NCBI GenBank assembly: GCA_012842935.1
Contig: DUSC01000232.1
Coordinates: forward strand, 1 to 33,340
Origin: Hyphomicrobiales bacterium
GTDB taxonomy: Bacteria; Pseudomonadota; Alphaproteobacteria; Rhizobiales; Rhizobiaceae
Reading direction: 5' to 3'
Length of the DNA stretch: 33,340 bases
Shown: piece after piece, positions 9,691 through 18,491 of the stretch
Layout: each line of letters begins with the position of its first letter
Position numbering within the stretch: the stretch's first letter is position 1
The notes under the pieces: model-generated
What the model saw: the letters and a program-made list of their open reading frames with translations, nothing else
Database searches by the model: none
What the model was told of the DNA's origin: nothing
Translations under genes and position numbers: made by a program

Positions 9691-10782
9691 ATGCAGGAAG
9701 GCTCGCGGGTATCGGCCGGCGTCACCTTCGCCGCACGGCTTTCCTTCGAGAACATCAGCCACGCATTCGCCAGCGGCGTCGAGACGCTCCGCGACGTCAC
9801 GCTCGCAGCCGAGCCTGGCGAGGTGCTGTGCCTTCTCGGCCCGTCGGGATCCGGCAAAACGACGCTCCTGCGCATTGCCGCCGGTATCGAGACGCAGACC
9901 GCCGGCCGCGTCGTCATGAACGAACGCGAGATCGCAGGACCGGACGTCTTCCTTCCGCCGGAAAAGCGCTCGATCGGGCTGGTCTTCCAGGATTTCGCCC
10001 TGTTTCCGCATCTTACCATCCTCGAGAACGTCCGCTTCGGCCTCACCGCGCTGTCGCGGCAGGAAGCCGACAGCGAAGCGATGATCTCGCTCGCCCGCGT
10101 CGGGCTGGAGCAATATGCCCATAAATACCCGCATGTTCTGTCGGGCGGCGAGCAACAGCGCGTCGCGCTCGCCCGTGCGATCGCGCCGCGGCCGGCGGTC
10201 CTGCTCATGGACGAGCCGTTTTCCGGTCTGGATTCGCGGCTGAAGGACGCCGTGCGTGCCGAGACCCTCGACATCCTGCGGCGGAGTCGGGCGACGGCGA
10301 TCGTGGTCACGCACGATGCCGAGGAAGCCATGCGCATGGGCGACCGCATCGCGTTGCTGCGCGCCGGGCGGCTCATGCAACTAGGCCGCGCCGAAGAACT
10401 CTACCAGCGCCCGGCGGACCTGTTCGTTGCCGGCTTCTTCTCCGAGTTGAACCTGTTCGAGGCCCGTGTTTCCGGCGGCACGGCGGATACGCCGGTCGGC
10501 AGGGTTGCGGCGCCCGGCTTCGCCGACGGCGCCAGAGTGACCGTTGCTGTCCGCCTTTCGGGCTTCGAGGTCGGAGAGGTTGCCGGCGCCATCCCGGCCC
10601 GCGTGCTCAGCAGCCGGTTTCTCGGCGTCGTCGACCTCGTCGACCTCGCCGTGCCGGGGGCCGATCGCCCGGTTCGCGCCCGCGTCCGTTGCGGGGTGCT
10701 GGCGCCGGGCGGGCGAGATATTTTTGTCTCGGTTCGCCCCGCCGACGTACTTGTGTTTGAATCCCGCGGCGAATACGCCTAG
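9691..10782 (+). CDS. ABC transporter ATP-binding protein (Fe3+/polyamine-type, TOBE domain)
   Basis: This 363-residue ABC ATPase would power import through a membrane permease. Counting from ATG 9691, Walker A is GPSGSGKTT at 50-58, the Q-loop Q100, signature LSGGEQQ at 150-156, Walker B LLMDEP at 171-176 and the switch histidine H208. The last about 110 residues look like a TOBE-type regulatory domain. The overall form resembles FbpC/PotA/CysA-like importers of the MalK branch, so substrate (iron, polyamine, thiamine, sulfate) cannot be assigned. No permease or binding-protein gene is adjacent: it lies between scpB and tatA, with 35 bp to tatA. A TTG two codons upstream (9685) is an alternative start. 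Confidence 0.9.
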   Translation: MQEGSRVSAGVTFAARLSFENISHAFASGVETLRDVTLAAEPGEVLCLLGPSGSGKTTLLRIAAGIETQTAGRVVMNEREIAGPDVFLPPEKRSIGLVFQDFALFPHLTILENVRFGLTALSRQEADSEAMISLARVGLEQYAHKYPHVLSGGEQQRVALARAIAPRPAVLLMDEPFSGLDSRLKDAVRAETLDILRRSRATAIVVTHDAEEAMRMGDRIALLRAGRLMQLGRAEELYQRPADLFVAGFFSELNLFEARVSGGTADTPVGRVAAPGFADGARVTVAVRLSGFEVGEVAGAIPARVLSSRFLGVVDLVDLAVPGADRPVRARVRCGVLAPGGRDIFVSVRPADVLVFESRGEYA

Positions 10783-10817
10783 ATCAGGTAGAGGAAACCG
10801 TTCGAGAGAGTTTGACA

Positions 10818-11039
10818 ATGGGTTCGTTTTCGATTTGGCACTGGCTGATCGTGCTGGTCGTCGTGCTGCTCCTGTTCGGGCGCGGCAAGATTCCCGAGCT
10901 GATGGGCGACATGGCCAAGGGCATCAAGAGCTTCAAGAAGGGCATGTCGGACGACGACACGGCCGACGAAACCAAGACGGTCGAGCACCGGGCCGACGAG
11001 ACCGTCGGCGCCCCGAAGGAGAAGGCCAGCAAGAGCTGA
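10818..11039 (+). CDS. tatA: Sec-independent translocase subunit TatA
   Basis: This 73-residue protein has one N-terminal membrane helix (about residues 6-20) followed by the conserved [20 protein letters not shown] hinge and amphipathic helix, which identify TatA. TatA oligomers form the pore of the twin-arginine system that exports folded proteins. The acidic, polar C-terminal tail is typical. I use ATG 10818, preceded by GAGAG; a TTG at 10812 is in frame but lacks a better site. It opens the tatABC cluster, with tatB 32 bp downstream. Confidence 0.95.
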   Translation: MGSFSIWHWLIVLVVVLLLFGRGKIPELMGDMAKGIKSFKKGMSDDDTADETKTVEHRADETVGAPKEKASKS

Positions 11040-11071
11040 GCCGAATACCGCTCTAGCCGGGTAACAGGGCC

Positions 11072-11656
11072 ATGTTCGACATCGGCTGGACCGAAATGCT
11101 CGTGATCGCGATCGTCATGATCGTGGTCGTGGGGCCGAAGGATTTGCCCAAAATGCTGCGCACCTTCGGCAAGACCACGGCGAAGCTTCGGTCGATGGCC
11201 GGCGATTTCCAAAAGCAGTTCAACGAGGCGCTCAAGGAAGCCGAGCTCGACGACGTCAAGAAGTCAGTGGAATCGCTGCGCAGCCTCAACCCGGCCAACG
11301 AGATCAAGAAGCAGCTCAATCCATTCGAGAAGGCCGCGGCAGACGTCCGTGCCGGCCTCGACAAGGCGCTGAAGCCATCGGCGCCCGCTGCCACCGCTCC
11401 TTCTACGCCGGCTGCGGCCGCGCCGCCGCCTGCGCCGGTCGTCCAAGGTCCGACCGAAATGCCGCCGCCCGTCGTCGTGGCGCCCGAGGCAACGCCGCCG
11501 GCCCCCGCTGCCGCGGCTGCGCCGGCCGAGGTCGGGACGGTGGCGGCTAAACCCGCGCCGGCGAAACGGGCGGCCGGTGCGAAGAAGCCGGCTGAGGATG
11601 CGGAGGCTGCGCCGGGCGCGCCCGCGCAGGGGAAGAAGACGGGAAGCCCAGCGTGA
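11072..11656 (+). CDS. tatB: Sec-independent translocase subunit TatB
   Basis: This 194-residue protein begins MFDIGWTEMLVIAIVMIVVV, the short membrane helix of TatB, followed by GPKDLPKMLRTFGKT and a long amphipathic helix up to about residue 90. TatB and TatC form the receptor for twin-arginine signal peptides. From about residue 105 the tail is Pro/Ala/Lys-rich and low in complexity, as is usual in alphaproteobacterial TatB. Its end overlaps the tatC start by 4 bp (GTGA), indicating coupled translation. Confidence 0.94.
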   Translation: MFDIGWTEMLVIAIVMIVVVGPKDLPKMLRTFGKTTAKLRSMAGDFQKQFNEALKEAELDDVKKSVESLRSLNPANEIKKQLNPFEKAAADVRAGLDKALKPSAPAATAPSTPAAAAPPPAPVVQGPTEMPPPVVVAPEATPPAPAAAAAPAEVGTVAAKPAPAKRAAGAKKPAEDAEAAPGAPAQGKKTGSPA

Positions 11657-12486
11657 GCAACAGCAGCGAGCAGGACGAGATCGAGAAGTCGTCGGCGCCG
11701 CTGATCGAGCACCTGATCGAGCTGCGTTCGCGGCTGATCTGGTCGATCGGCGGTTTTTTCGTCGCCTTCCTCGTCTGCTTCTTTTTCGCCAAGCAGCTGT
11801 TCAACCTCCTGGTAGTGCCCTTCCGATGGGCGGTCGCATGGGCGGGCCTGGCCGACCACAAGGTCGAGCTCATCTATACGGCCCCGCAGGAGTTCTTCTT
11901 CACGCAGATCAAGCTCGCCATGTTCGGCGGCCTTGTCGTCGCTTTCCCGCTGATCGCCACGCAGATCTACAAGTTCATCGCTCCGGGCCTCTATCGCAAC
12001 GAGCGTGCGGCCTTCCTGCCTTTCCTCATCGCCTCGCCGATCCTGTTCCTGATCGGCGGCGCGCTCGTCTACTTCTTCTTCACGCCGATGGTGATGTGGT
12101 TCTTCCTCGCCATGCAGCAGACGGGGCCGGACGCCGAAGTGCAGATCTCGCTGCTGCCGAAGGTGTCGGAATACCTTAGCCTGATCATGACGCTGATCTT
12201 TTCCTTCGGCCTCGTCTTCCAGCTGCCGGTAGTCACGACACTGATGGCGCGCGTCGGCCTGCTGACCTCTCAGGCGCTCGCCGAGAAGCGCAAATGGGCG
12301 ATCGTGATCGCCTTCGTCGTCGCGGCGGTGCTGACGCCGCCAGATCCTGTCAGCCAGATCGGTCTCGCATTGCCGACGATCCTGCTCTACGAAATCTCGA
12401 TCTGGACGGCTCGCATGATCGAGCGGAAGCGGGATGCCGAGAGGCTCGCCGCCGAGGCGGCGTCGGGCGGGCAGAAGGCCACCTGA
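11653..12486 (+). CDS. tatC: Sec-independent translocase subunit TatC
   Basis: This 277-residue polytopic membrane protein is the core of the twin-arginine translocase and recognises the RR signal peptide. The cytoplasmic N-terminus carries LIEHLIELRSRL (residues 18-29), the classic TatC entry motif, followed by six hydrophobic helices and the conserved APQEFFFTQIKLAMFGG region in the first periplasmic loop and TM2. The start is GTG 11653, overlapping the tatB stop in a GTGA arrangement. The tail after TM6 is charged and cytoplasmic. serS follows after 173 bp with its own probable control region. Confidence 0.96.
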   Translation: MSNSSEQDEIEKSSAPLIEHLIELRSRLIWSIGGFFVAFLVCFFFAKQLFNLLVVPFRWAVAWAGLADHKVELIYTAPQEFFFTQIKLAMFGGLVVAFPLIATQIYKFIAPGLYRNERAAFLPFLIASPILFLIGGALVYFFFTPMVMWFFLAMQQTGPDAEVQISLLPKVSEYLSLIMTLIFSFGLVFQLPVVTTLMARVGLLTSQALAEKRKWAIVIAFVVAAVLTPPDPVSQIGLALPTILLYEISIWTARMIERKRDAERLAAEAASGGQKAT

Positions 12487-12578
12487 TTCCTTCCGGCGGC
12501 CCTGCGCAGGCGACGCGCCACTGTCCCGTACCCGCCCACCGTTGACGTCGTTGACGCCTGTCCTTAACGGAGTGGCTG

Positions 12579-12637
12579 GGCCGATTTCGGCCTGTCGCCA
12601 GAGCGAATCGCCGCGATTCGCCGGCGCGTTGCGCAAC
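12579..12637 (+). promoter_or_regulatory. serS leader with three short palindromes
   Basis: Three palindromes fall within 60 bp just upstream of serS: GGCCGA-TT-TCGGCC (12579-12592), GCGAATCG-CCG-CGATTCGC (12603-12621) and GTTGCGCAAC (12628-12637). They could fold as a leader or serve as operators. Two TTGACG boxes (12542 and 12551) lie just upstream but have no good -10 partner. No T-box is expected in this group and none is seen. Confidence 0.35.
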
Positions 12638-12659
12638 CGAACGACGGAACCGTGCCACC

Positions 12660-13964
12660 ATGCTCGACATCAGATGGATCCGCGAGAACCCGAAGGCGCT
12701 GGTCGATGCGCTCGTCAAGCGCGGCCAGTCTCCCGAAGCGGCCGGGGCGATCGTCGACGACCTCGTGGCGAAGGACGAGGCGCGCCGAGAACACGTGTCG
12801 AAGCTTCAGCAGTCGCAGGAACGCCGCAACGCCGCCTCCAGGGAGATCGGCAATGCCATGCGTAGCGGTGACATGGCGCTGGCGGAGCGGCTGAAGGAGG
12901 AGGTCGGCGAGATCAAGGCCTTCATCCAGGGCGGAGAGGCGGAGGAACGAAGGCTCGACGCCGAGCTCGACCACGCGCTGGCGGTCATTCCCAACGTGCC
13001 CCTCGACACCGTGCCGGTCGGCAAGGACGAGCACGACAATGTCGAAGTGCGCAGGATCGGCGAGCCGCCGCAGCGGGCCGGCTGGACCCGTGAGCATTAC
13101 GAAATAGGAGAGGCGCTCGGGCAGATGGACTTCGAGCGCGCAGCAAAACTTTCCGGTGCGCGTTTCACCGTGCTGAAGGGCCAGCTGGCGCGTCTGGAGC
13201 GTGCGCTCGGCCAGTTCATGCTCGACCTGCACACGACCGAACACGGCTATACGGAGGTTCAGGTTCCGCTGCTCGTCCGGGACGACGCGCTGTACGGCAC
13301 GGGCAATCTTCCGAAGTTCGAGGCCGACTTGTTCTTCACGCCGCACGCCGGCGCGCGGCTCGGCCTCATCCCGACTGCGGAAGTCCCGCTGACCAATCTC
13401 GTGCGTGAGGAAATACTCGCGCACGAAGAGCTGCCGATCCGCATGACGGCGCTTACCCCGTGCTTCCGCTCGGAAGCGGGATCGGCCGGGCGCGACACGC
13501 GCGGCATGCTGCGCCAGCACCAGTTCTACAAGGTCGAACTGGTCTCGATCACCGACCAGGAGACGTCGATCGAGGAGCACGAGCGCATGACGGCCTGCGC
13601 CGAAGAAGTGCTGAAGCGCCTCGGCCTGCCGTTCCGCACCGTCGTGCTCTGTACCGGCGACATGGGCTTCGGTTCGCGCAAGACCTATGACATCGAAGTC
13701 TGGCTGCCCGGACAGAACGCCTACCGCGAGATCTCGTCCTGCTCGGTCTGCGGCGATTTCCAGGCCCGGCGGATGGACGCCCGCTACCGTCCGGAAGGCG
13801 AAAAACAGACCCGCTTCGTTCACACGCTGAACGGTTCCGGCGTCGCCGTCGGCCGAGCCCTGATCGCCGTCGTCGAAAATTACCAGAACGAGGACGGCAG
13901 CGTCACGATTCCTGAAGTCTTGCGCCCCTATATGGGTGGCTTGGCCAAGATCGAAGTGAAATAG
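12660..13964 (+). CDS. serS: Seryl-tRNA synthetase
   Basis: This 434-residue class II synthetase charges tRNA-Ser (and tRNA-Sec where present). The N-terminal about 110 residues form the antiparallel coiled-coil arm that holds the tRNA long variable arm. Class II motif 2 is seen from C268 ([15 protein letters not shown]), and motif 3 around N391 ([19 protein letters not shown]), with R399 as the invariant arginine. Length is normal (about 425-435). The ATG at 12660 gives the usual [11 protein letters not shown] start. The surE start codon follows the TAG stop with no gap, so serS, surE and pcm form a tight operon. Confidence 0.97.
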   Translation: MLDIRWIRENPKALVDALVKRGQSPEAAGAIVDDLVAKDEARREHVSKLQQSQERRNAASREIGNAMRSGDMALAERLKEEVGEIKAFIQGGEAEERRLDAELDHALAVIPNVPLDTVPVGKDEHDNVEVRRIGEPPQRAGWTREHYEIGEALGQMDFERAAKLSGARFTVLKGQLARLERALGQFMLDLHTTEHGYTEVQVPLLVRDDALYGTGNLPKFEADLFFTPHAGARLGLIPTAEVPLTNLVREEILAHEELPIRMTALTPCFRSEAGSAGRDTRGMLRQHQFYKVELVSITDQETSIEEHERMTACAEEVLKRLGLPFRTVVLCTGDMGFGSRKTYDIEVWLPGQNAYREISSCSVCGDFQARRMDARYRPEGEKQTRFVHTLNGSGVAVGRALIAVVENYQNEDGSVTIPEVLRPYMGGLAKIEVK

Positions 13965-14726
13965 ATGCGCATTCTCCTGACCAATGACGACGGCATCCAT
14001 GCCGAGGGCCTGCAGGTGCTCGAACGCATCGCTCGAACCCTTTCGGACGATGTCTGGGTCGTGGCGCCGGAGACCGACCAGTCCGGCTTCGCCCATTCGC
14101 TCTCGCTGTCCGAGCCGCTCAGGATGCGCCGCATCGATGACCGCCATTACGCCGTGCGCGGTACACCCACCGACTGCGTCATCATGGGGGCGCGCAAGCT
14201 GATGCCGGGCCTGCCCGATCTCGTTCTTTCCGGCGTCAATTCGGGATCGAACGTCGCCGACGACGTCACCTATTCGGGCACCGTCGCCGGTGCCATGGAA
14301 GGCACGCTGCTCGGGATCCGCTCGATCGCGCTGAGCCAAGCCTACAATTTCTACAACGAGGCGCGAGTCGTTCCGTGGGAGGTAGCCGAAACGCACGGGC
14401 CGAAGCTCCTCAGGCGACTGGTCGAGACCGAGCTGCCGCAGGGCGTATTCCTGAACGTCAACTTCCCCAACTGTCCGGTCGAGGAGGTGGCGGACGCCGT
14501 CGTCACGAGCCAGGGCAAGCTGGTCCACGGCCTGTGGATCGACGAGCGCGCCGACGGCCGCAACTTCCCGTACTACTGGTTGCGCTTCGGCCGCGAGCCG
14601 GCCGAGATGCGGCCCGGCACCGACATGGCGGCGCTTCGCGAAAAGAGGGTATCGATCACGCCGCTCAAGCTCGACCTGACCGCCTACGAGGTTCAGGACC
14701 GGCTGCGCAAGGCGCTGCATCCATGA
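13965..14726 (+). CDS. surE: 5'/3'-nucleotidase SurE
   Basis: This 253-residue metal-dependent phosphatase hydrolyses nucleoside monophosphates and other phosphate esters and is linked to stationary-phase survival. The start [15 protein letters not shown] carries the metal ligands D8 and D9; S40 (in TDQSGFAHS) and N92 (in SGVNSGSN) complete the site. Length matches SurE. ATG directly follows the serS stop, and the last 4 bp (ATGA) overlap pcm. The surE-pcm-M23 lipoprotein order is widely conserved in proteobacteria. Confidence 0.96.
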   Translation: MRILLTNDDGIHAEGLQVLERIARTLSDDVWVVAPETDQSGFAHSLSLSEPLRMRRIDDRHYAVRGTPTDCVIMGARKLMPGLPDLVLSGVNSGSNVADDVTYSGTVAGAMEGTLLGIRSIALSQAYNFYNEARVVPWEVAETHGPKLLRRLVETELPQGVFLNVNFPNCPVEEVADAVVTSQGKLVHGLWIDERADGRNFPYYWLRFGREPAEMRPGTDMAALREKRVSITPLKLDLTAYEVQDRLRKALHP

Positions 14727-15373
14727 CGGCCGCCGAGGACAGGGAGGGCTTTGCCGCTTTCATGCTGCGCCTGCGCGCCACCGGAATGGTGACGCGTGAA
14801 CTGGCCGCCGCGTTCGAGGCGACGCCCCGCCGCGCCTTCCTGCCCGGCCAGTGGCACAGTGTCGCCTGGTCCGACCGGATGATCCCCATCGCCTGCGGCG
14901 AGACCATCGAGGGTGTGGACCTCCAGGCTTCTGTCGTTCGGGCGCTCGATCTTCAGCCGGGCGTGCGCGTTTTGGAGATCGGCACCGGCTCCGGGTATAC
15001 GGCAGCGGTGATGTCGCGGCTTGCCGGCCGGGTACTCACGGTCGAGCGCTACAAGACGCTTGCCACCCAGGCCCGCGCCGCCCTCGAGGCGCTCGGCATC
15101 CAGAACGTCCAGGTCCGCCACGCCGACGGCGCCAACGGATTACCGGGCGAAGGGCCGTTCGACCGTATCGTCGTGTGGGCGGCGTTCGACAACCTGCCGC
15201 GGGCCTATGTCGACCAGTTGTCGATCGGCGGTGTCATGATCGCGCCGATCGGGGCGGCGGAAGCTCCGCAGAGCCTTGCCAGGCTGACCAAGGTCGGCAG
15301 CCGCTTCGAACGCGAGGATATCGGCAAGGTCCGCCTCCAGCCGATCACGCCCGGCGTGGCCGCGGTCATCTAG
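14723..15373 (+). CDS. pcm: Protein-L-isoaspartate O-methyltransferase family protein
   Basis: This 216-residue SAM-dependent methyltransferase belongs to the PIMT family, which repairs isoaspartyl residues in ageing proteins. The SAM-binding motif I is [15 protein letters not shown] (83-97), with motif II and III regions following. Classical PIMT has a Thr-Ile-Ser-(Gln/Ala)-Pro substrate loop; here the matching stretch is TIEGVDLQ (61-68), so the usual serine and proline are absent. This is seen in a rhizobial subgroup and may mean altered or lost isoaspartyl activity. The start overlaps the surE stop (ATGA). Family assignment is firm, enzymatic activity less so. Confidence 0.88.
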   Translation: MTAAEDREGFAAFMLRLRATGMVTRELAAAFEATPRRAFLPGQWHSVAWSDRMIPIACGETIEGVDLQASVVRALDLQPGVRVLEIGTGSGYTAAVMSRLAGRVLTVERYKTLATQARAALEALGIQNVQVRHADGANGLPGEGPFDRIVVWAAFDNLPRAYVDQLSIGGVMIAPIGAAEAPQSLARLTKVGSRFEREDIGKVRLQPITPGVAAVI

Positions 15374-15388
15374 ACGGGTCGCGCCCGT
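15374..15388 (+). terminator. Short hairpin after pcm, weak terminator candidate
   Basis: ACGGGT/GCCCGT (one G-U pair) with a CGC loop follows the pcm stop directly. A moderately T-rich GCTAATTCTTTC comes next. A 10-bp palindrome ACCGGCCGGT lies at 15420-15429 in the same gap and might be an operator for the next gene. Confidence 0.3.
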
Positions 15389-15485
15389 GCTAATTCTTTC
15401 GGCAACCTGTTCGACCTTAACCGGCCGGTAAGATTAACGCGCTTTAATCAAGCCAACTGGTGTCGGGTACGCGCGGGTAAGTGCG

Positions 15486-17006
15486 ATGCGTTTCAGTGTT
15501 CTGAGGGTCGACGAGCGCAGTCTGCTGCGGAGCGTCGCCGTTATCGTGATCGGCGGAATCGTCGCGGGGTGCAGTTCCGGGGCGTCACGCTTCACCGACG
15601 GGGTGGACGGAATCTTCACTGCATCGACCGCCAATCAGCGTTCCATCATCAGGAACGAGGCGCAACCCTACCCGGGAGACGCGGCGAGGCCGAAACCGGC
15701 GACGGGGGACTATACCGGCTCGGTTTCGCGCGACGCGGTGAAACCGGTCGACCTGACGACCTCCGCCGTGACGCGCAGCAGTCTGCCAGACGCCCAGCCA
15801 AAGGCTGCCGCGCCGGTGGCAGCGGTCCGGCTCGACAGCACGACGACGGCGACGGTTCAGCCGGCGCCGAGCTTGGCTGCGCAGCCCGAGGCCGAGGAGA
15901 CGGTCGGCTGGTCGCGCGCCGGCGGCACGCAGATCACGGTCAGGGATGGCGAAACCGTCTACAATCTCTCGCGCCGCTATGGCGTACCGGCGAACGTGCT
16001 GCTTTCGGTCAACGGTCTTCCCGACGCGAACGCGCTGAAGGCCGGTCAGAAGATCGTCATCCCGACCTATGTCTATTCGCGCCGGGCGCCGGTCTCTGCG
16101 CCGGACAGCGATCCGAACGTCGCCGACGCCAGGTCGTCGCGCGGGACGAAATTCGACATTCCCGCCGACAAGGTGCCGCTCCCGTCGAGAGCCCCTGCCG
16201 AGAAGGTCGCGATCCTGCCCCAGTCGCCGAAGGTGAAGGAAAACGAACCGCCCGCGAGCGGCGCAACGGCGAAGGCGGAACCGCTGAATACGGCAGGAAA
16301 GGACGGCGCAGGGAAGGGCAGCTATGTCGTCCAGGCCGGCGATACACTGTCCGCCATCGCCAAGAAGACCGGCGTCCCCGTTACCGCCATCAAGTCCGCA
16401 AACGGCATGAAGGACGGCTTCGTCCGCATCGGCCAGACCCTCGTCATCCCGCAGGGATCGCCGACCGTCGCGGCGGCCAAGCCGGGCGCTGACCCCATCG
16501 TCACCGGAACCGCCGGACCGGCGAAGAAGGCGTCCGACGCCCAGGTAACGGCCTATACGCCGCCGCGTGCCGCCGAGAAGGTGATTGAGGACGCCGAGAG
16601 AGTCGAGGCGTCGGCTCCCGACGCAACGGGGATCGGCCGCATGCGCTGGCCGGTTCGCGGCCGGGTCATCAACGCGTTCGGCAGCAAGAACGCCGGGAAG
16701 GCGAACGACGGCATCGATATCGCCGTTCCCGAGGGCACGCCGGTCAAGGCCGCCGAGAACGGCGTCGTCATCTATGCCGGCGACGGCCTCAAGGAGTTCG
16801 GCAACACGGTACTCGTTCGCCACGAGGACGGGCTTGTCACGGTCTACGGCCACGCCAGCGAGATCAAGGTCTCGCGCGGCGAGAAGGTCAAGCGCGGCCA
16901 GGAAATCGCGCGCTCCGGCATGAGCGGATCGGCGGACATGCCGAAGCTGCACTTCGAGGTGCGCAAGAACTCGGCGCCGGTCGATCCCTCGACCTACCTC
17001 GAATAG
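15486..17006 (+). CDS. NlpD/DipM-like lipoprotein: two LysM domains and a degenerate M23 (LytM) domain
   Basis: This 506-residue outer-membrane lipoprotein candidate has a signal peptide ending in the lipobox IVAGC (C29), a Ser/Ala/Pro linker, LysM domains at about 148-195 and 278-326, and a C-terminal M23/LytM domain at about 382-506. LysM binds peptidoglycan. The zinc site is incomplete: the expected HxGxD histidine is N407 (NDGID, D411 kept) and the HxH pair reads K487-L-H489, although H456 in VYGHAS remains. Such degenerate LytM proteins (NlpD, EnvC, DipM) do not cut peptidoglycan themselves but activate amidases during cell separation. The position next to surE-pcm matches NlpD. The role as an amidase activator is inference. 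Confidence 0.88.
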   Translation: MRFSVLRVDERSLLRSVAVIVIGGIVAGCSSGASRFTDGVDGIFTASTANQRSIIRNEAQPYPGDAARPKPATGDYTGSVSRDAVKPVDLTTSAVTRSSLPDAQPKAAAPVAAVRLDSTTTATVQPAPSLAAQPEAEETVGWSRAGGTQITVRDGETVYNLSRRYGVPANVLLSVNGLPDANALKAGQKIVIPTYVYSRRAPVSAPDSDPNVADARSSRGTKFDIPADKVPLPSRAPAEKVAILPQSPKVKENEPPASGATAKAEPLNTAGKDGAGKGSYVVQAGDTLSAIAKKTGVPVTAIKSANGMKDGFVRIGQTLVIPQGSPTVAAAKPGADPIVTGTAGPAKKASDAQVTAYTPPRAAEKVIEDAERVEASAPDATGIGRMRWPVRGRVINAFGSKNAGKANDGIDIAVPEGTPVKAAENGVVIYAGDGLKEFGNTVLVRHEDGLVTVYGHASEIKVSRGEKVKRGQEIARSGMSGSADMPKLHFEVRKNSAPVDPSTYLE

Positions 17007-17034
17007 GGCGCCCGCCGCGGCGGTCTTTCGGATC

Positions 17035-17907
17035 TCAGTCCTTCAGGCGCTGGCCGAGCCGGCCGGCGAGGTCTTGGATGAATTGCCAGGCGACACGACC
17101 CGAGCGCCCCCCGCGCGTTGTCGCCCACTCGAGCGCCTGGGTTCGGAGCGCATCCGGTCCGATGGCGAGCTCGTGGTAGCGCGCATAGCCCGCCACCATG
17201 TCGAGATATTCGTCCTGCGAGCATTTGTGGAAACCGAGCCACAGCCCGAACCGGTCCGACAGCGATACCTTCTCCTCGACCGCTTCCGACGGGTTGATCG
17301 CCGTCGATCGTTCGTTTTCGATCATGTCGCGGGGCAGCAGGTGCCGACGGTTGGACGTGGCATAGAAGATCACGTTTCCGGGCCGCCCCTCGACGCCGCC
17401 CTCCAGCGCCGCCTTGAGCGACTTGTACGACGTGTCGTCATGATCGAAGGACAGGTCGTCGCAGAACAGGATGAAGCGGTGCTGCGCCGCCTTGAGGATC
17501 GTCATCAGCCTCGGCAGTGTGCCGATGTCCTCGCGGTGGATCTCGATCAGCTTCAGCGGGTCTCTGCTGCGCGTCGCGTTGACCCTCGCGTGGGCGGCCT
17601 TGACCAGCGATGACTTACCCATGCCGCGCGCGCCCCACAGAAGAACGTTGTTGGCGGGCAATCCCGATGCGAAGCGCTCGGTGTTGTCGACGAGGATGTC
17701 GCGGACGCGATCGACCCCGCGGATCAGACCGATGTCGACCCTGTTGACGCGATCGACCGCTTCCAGTTCGCCCGGATCGGCCGACCAAACGAAGCAGTCG
17801 GCGACCCTGAAGTCGACCTCCCTGGGAGGGCGCGGGGCGAGGCGTGAGATCGCCTCGATGAGCCTGTCCAGTTTTTCCTCGAGCGTTTCCGGTCCGGTCC
17901 TGCGCAT
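17035..17907 (-). CDS. AAA+ ATP-binding protein, DUF815 family
   Basis: This 290-residue protein of the DUF815 family has a P-loop GARGMGKSS at 92-100 and a Walker B FILFCDD at 145-151, followed by an FDHDD segment. Asn and Arg residues typical of AAA+ sensors occur later (YATSNRRHLLPRDM). The family is common next to yajC or the surE-M23 cluster in alphaproteobacteria, but its cellular role is not well established. The first 30 residues form a charged helix. The gene is convergent with the M23 lipoprotein (28-bp gap, with a GC palindrome near 17012) and divergent from yajC. Confidence 0.88.
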   Translation of the reverse strand: MRRTGPETLEEKLDRLIEAISRLAPRPPREVDFRVADCFVWSADPGELEAVDRVNRVDIGLIRGVDRVRDILVDNTERFASGLPANNVLLWGARGMGKSSLVKAAHARVNATRSRDPLKLIEIHREDIGTLPRLMTILKAAQHRFILFCDDLSFDHDDTSYKSLKAALEGGVEGRPGNVIFYATSNRRHLLPRDMIENERSTAINPSEAVEEKVSLSDRFGLWLGFHKCSQDEYLDMVAGYARYHELAIGPDALRTQALEWATTRGGRSGRVAWQFIQDLAGRLGQRLKD

Positions 17908-17997
17908 GACACCGCCGCTTGTTCTGGCAATTCGCGTGCAGGGCGTCTAACACGCGGGCGCCGGCCGGGAAAGCGCGCACCAGTCTGCCGAGCGCGG

Positions 17998-18025
17998 TTG
18001 CAATGCGTCCGCGACCGACTATATT
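17998..18025 (+). promoter_or_regulatory. Candidate sigma-70 promoter for yajC-secDF
   Basis: TTGCAA (17998-18003) and TATATT (18020-18025) are separated by 16 bp. The -10 box matches the consensus at 5 of 6 positions. It lies 51 bp before the first yajC ATG in an otherwise featureless gap between divergent genes, and is the best-looking promoter in the window. Confidence 0.52.
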
Positions 18026-18076
18026 CCGCGCAACTTTCGAGGGGCTGCACGCGGCCGGTAACGTTTCAGGAGCTTC

Positions 18077-18418
18077 ATGATGTTCGTCACACCGGCCTAT
18101 GCGCAGGGCGTCGGCGCCACACCCGACATGTTCGTCAGCATTCTGCCCTTCGTTCTGATCTTCGTGATCATGTATTTCCTGATCATCCGGCCCCAGCGCA
18201 CCCAGATGAAGAAGCGCGGCGAGATGCTCGCCGCCATCCGCCGGGGCGACACGGTGGTGACCGGCGGCGGGCTCGTCGGCAAGGTGACGAAGGTCATCGA
18301 CGACAATGAACTCGAGGTCGATCTCGGCAACGGCGTGAAGGTGACGGCCCTGCGTGCGACCATTTCGGACGTTCGCGTCAAGGGCGAGCCGGTCGCCAAC
18401 CAGAACGCCAAGAAATAA
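18077..18418 (+). CDS. yajC: Preprotein translocase subunit YajC
   Basis: This 113-residue inner-membrane protein has one helix (about 18-37: MFVSILPFVLIFVIMYFLII), the conserved RPQRTQMKKR cytoplasmic edge, and a small beta-barrel-like domain with RGDTVVTGGGLVGKV. YajC associates with SecDF in the Sec holotranslocon. Two ATGs are adjacent (18077 and 18080) after CAGGAGC; either may be used. secDF begins 73 bp downstream, so the two genes very likely share a transcript. Confidence 0.95.
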   Translation: MMFVTPAYAQGVGATPDMFVSILPFVLIFVIMYFLIIRPQRTQMKKRGEMLAAIRRGDTVVTGGGLVGKVTKVIDDNELEVDLGNGVKVTALRATISDVRVKGEPVANQNAKK

Positions 18419-18491
18419 CCGCAAATCGGGCGGTATCCGTTAGCGGAGGTCCGCCCGGCCGACGGCAAGTCGCCGGCTTCGACGAGGCACC

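Noticed and set aside
10383-10782. Separate regulatory gene at the end of the ABC ATPase
   Set aside because: It is in the same frame without a stop and fits a TOBE-type C-terminal domain of the ATPase.
12564-14720. A 718-residue minus-strand open frame opposite serS and surE
   Set aside because: It lies wholly antisense to two highly conserved genes and encodes Arg/His/Asp-rich low-information sequence, as expected from GC-rich codon bias.
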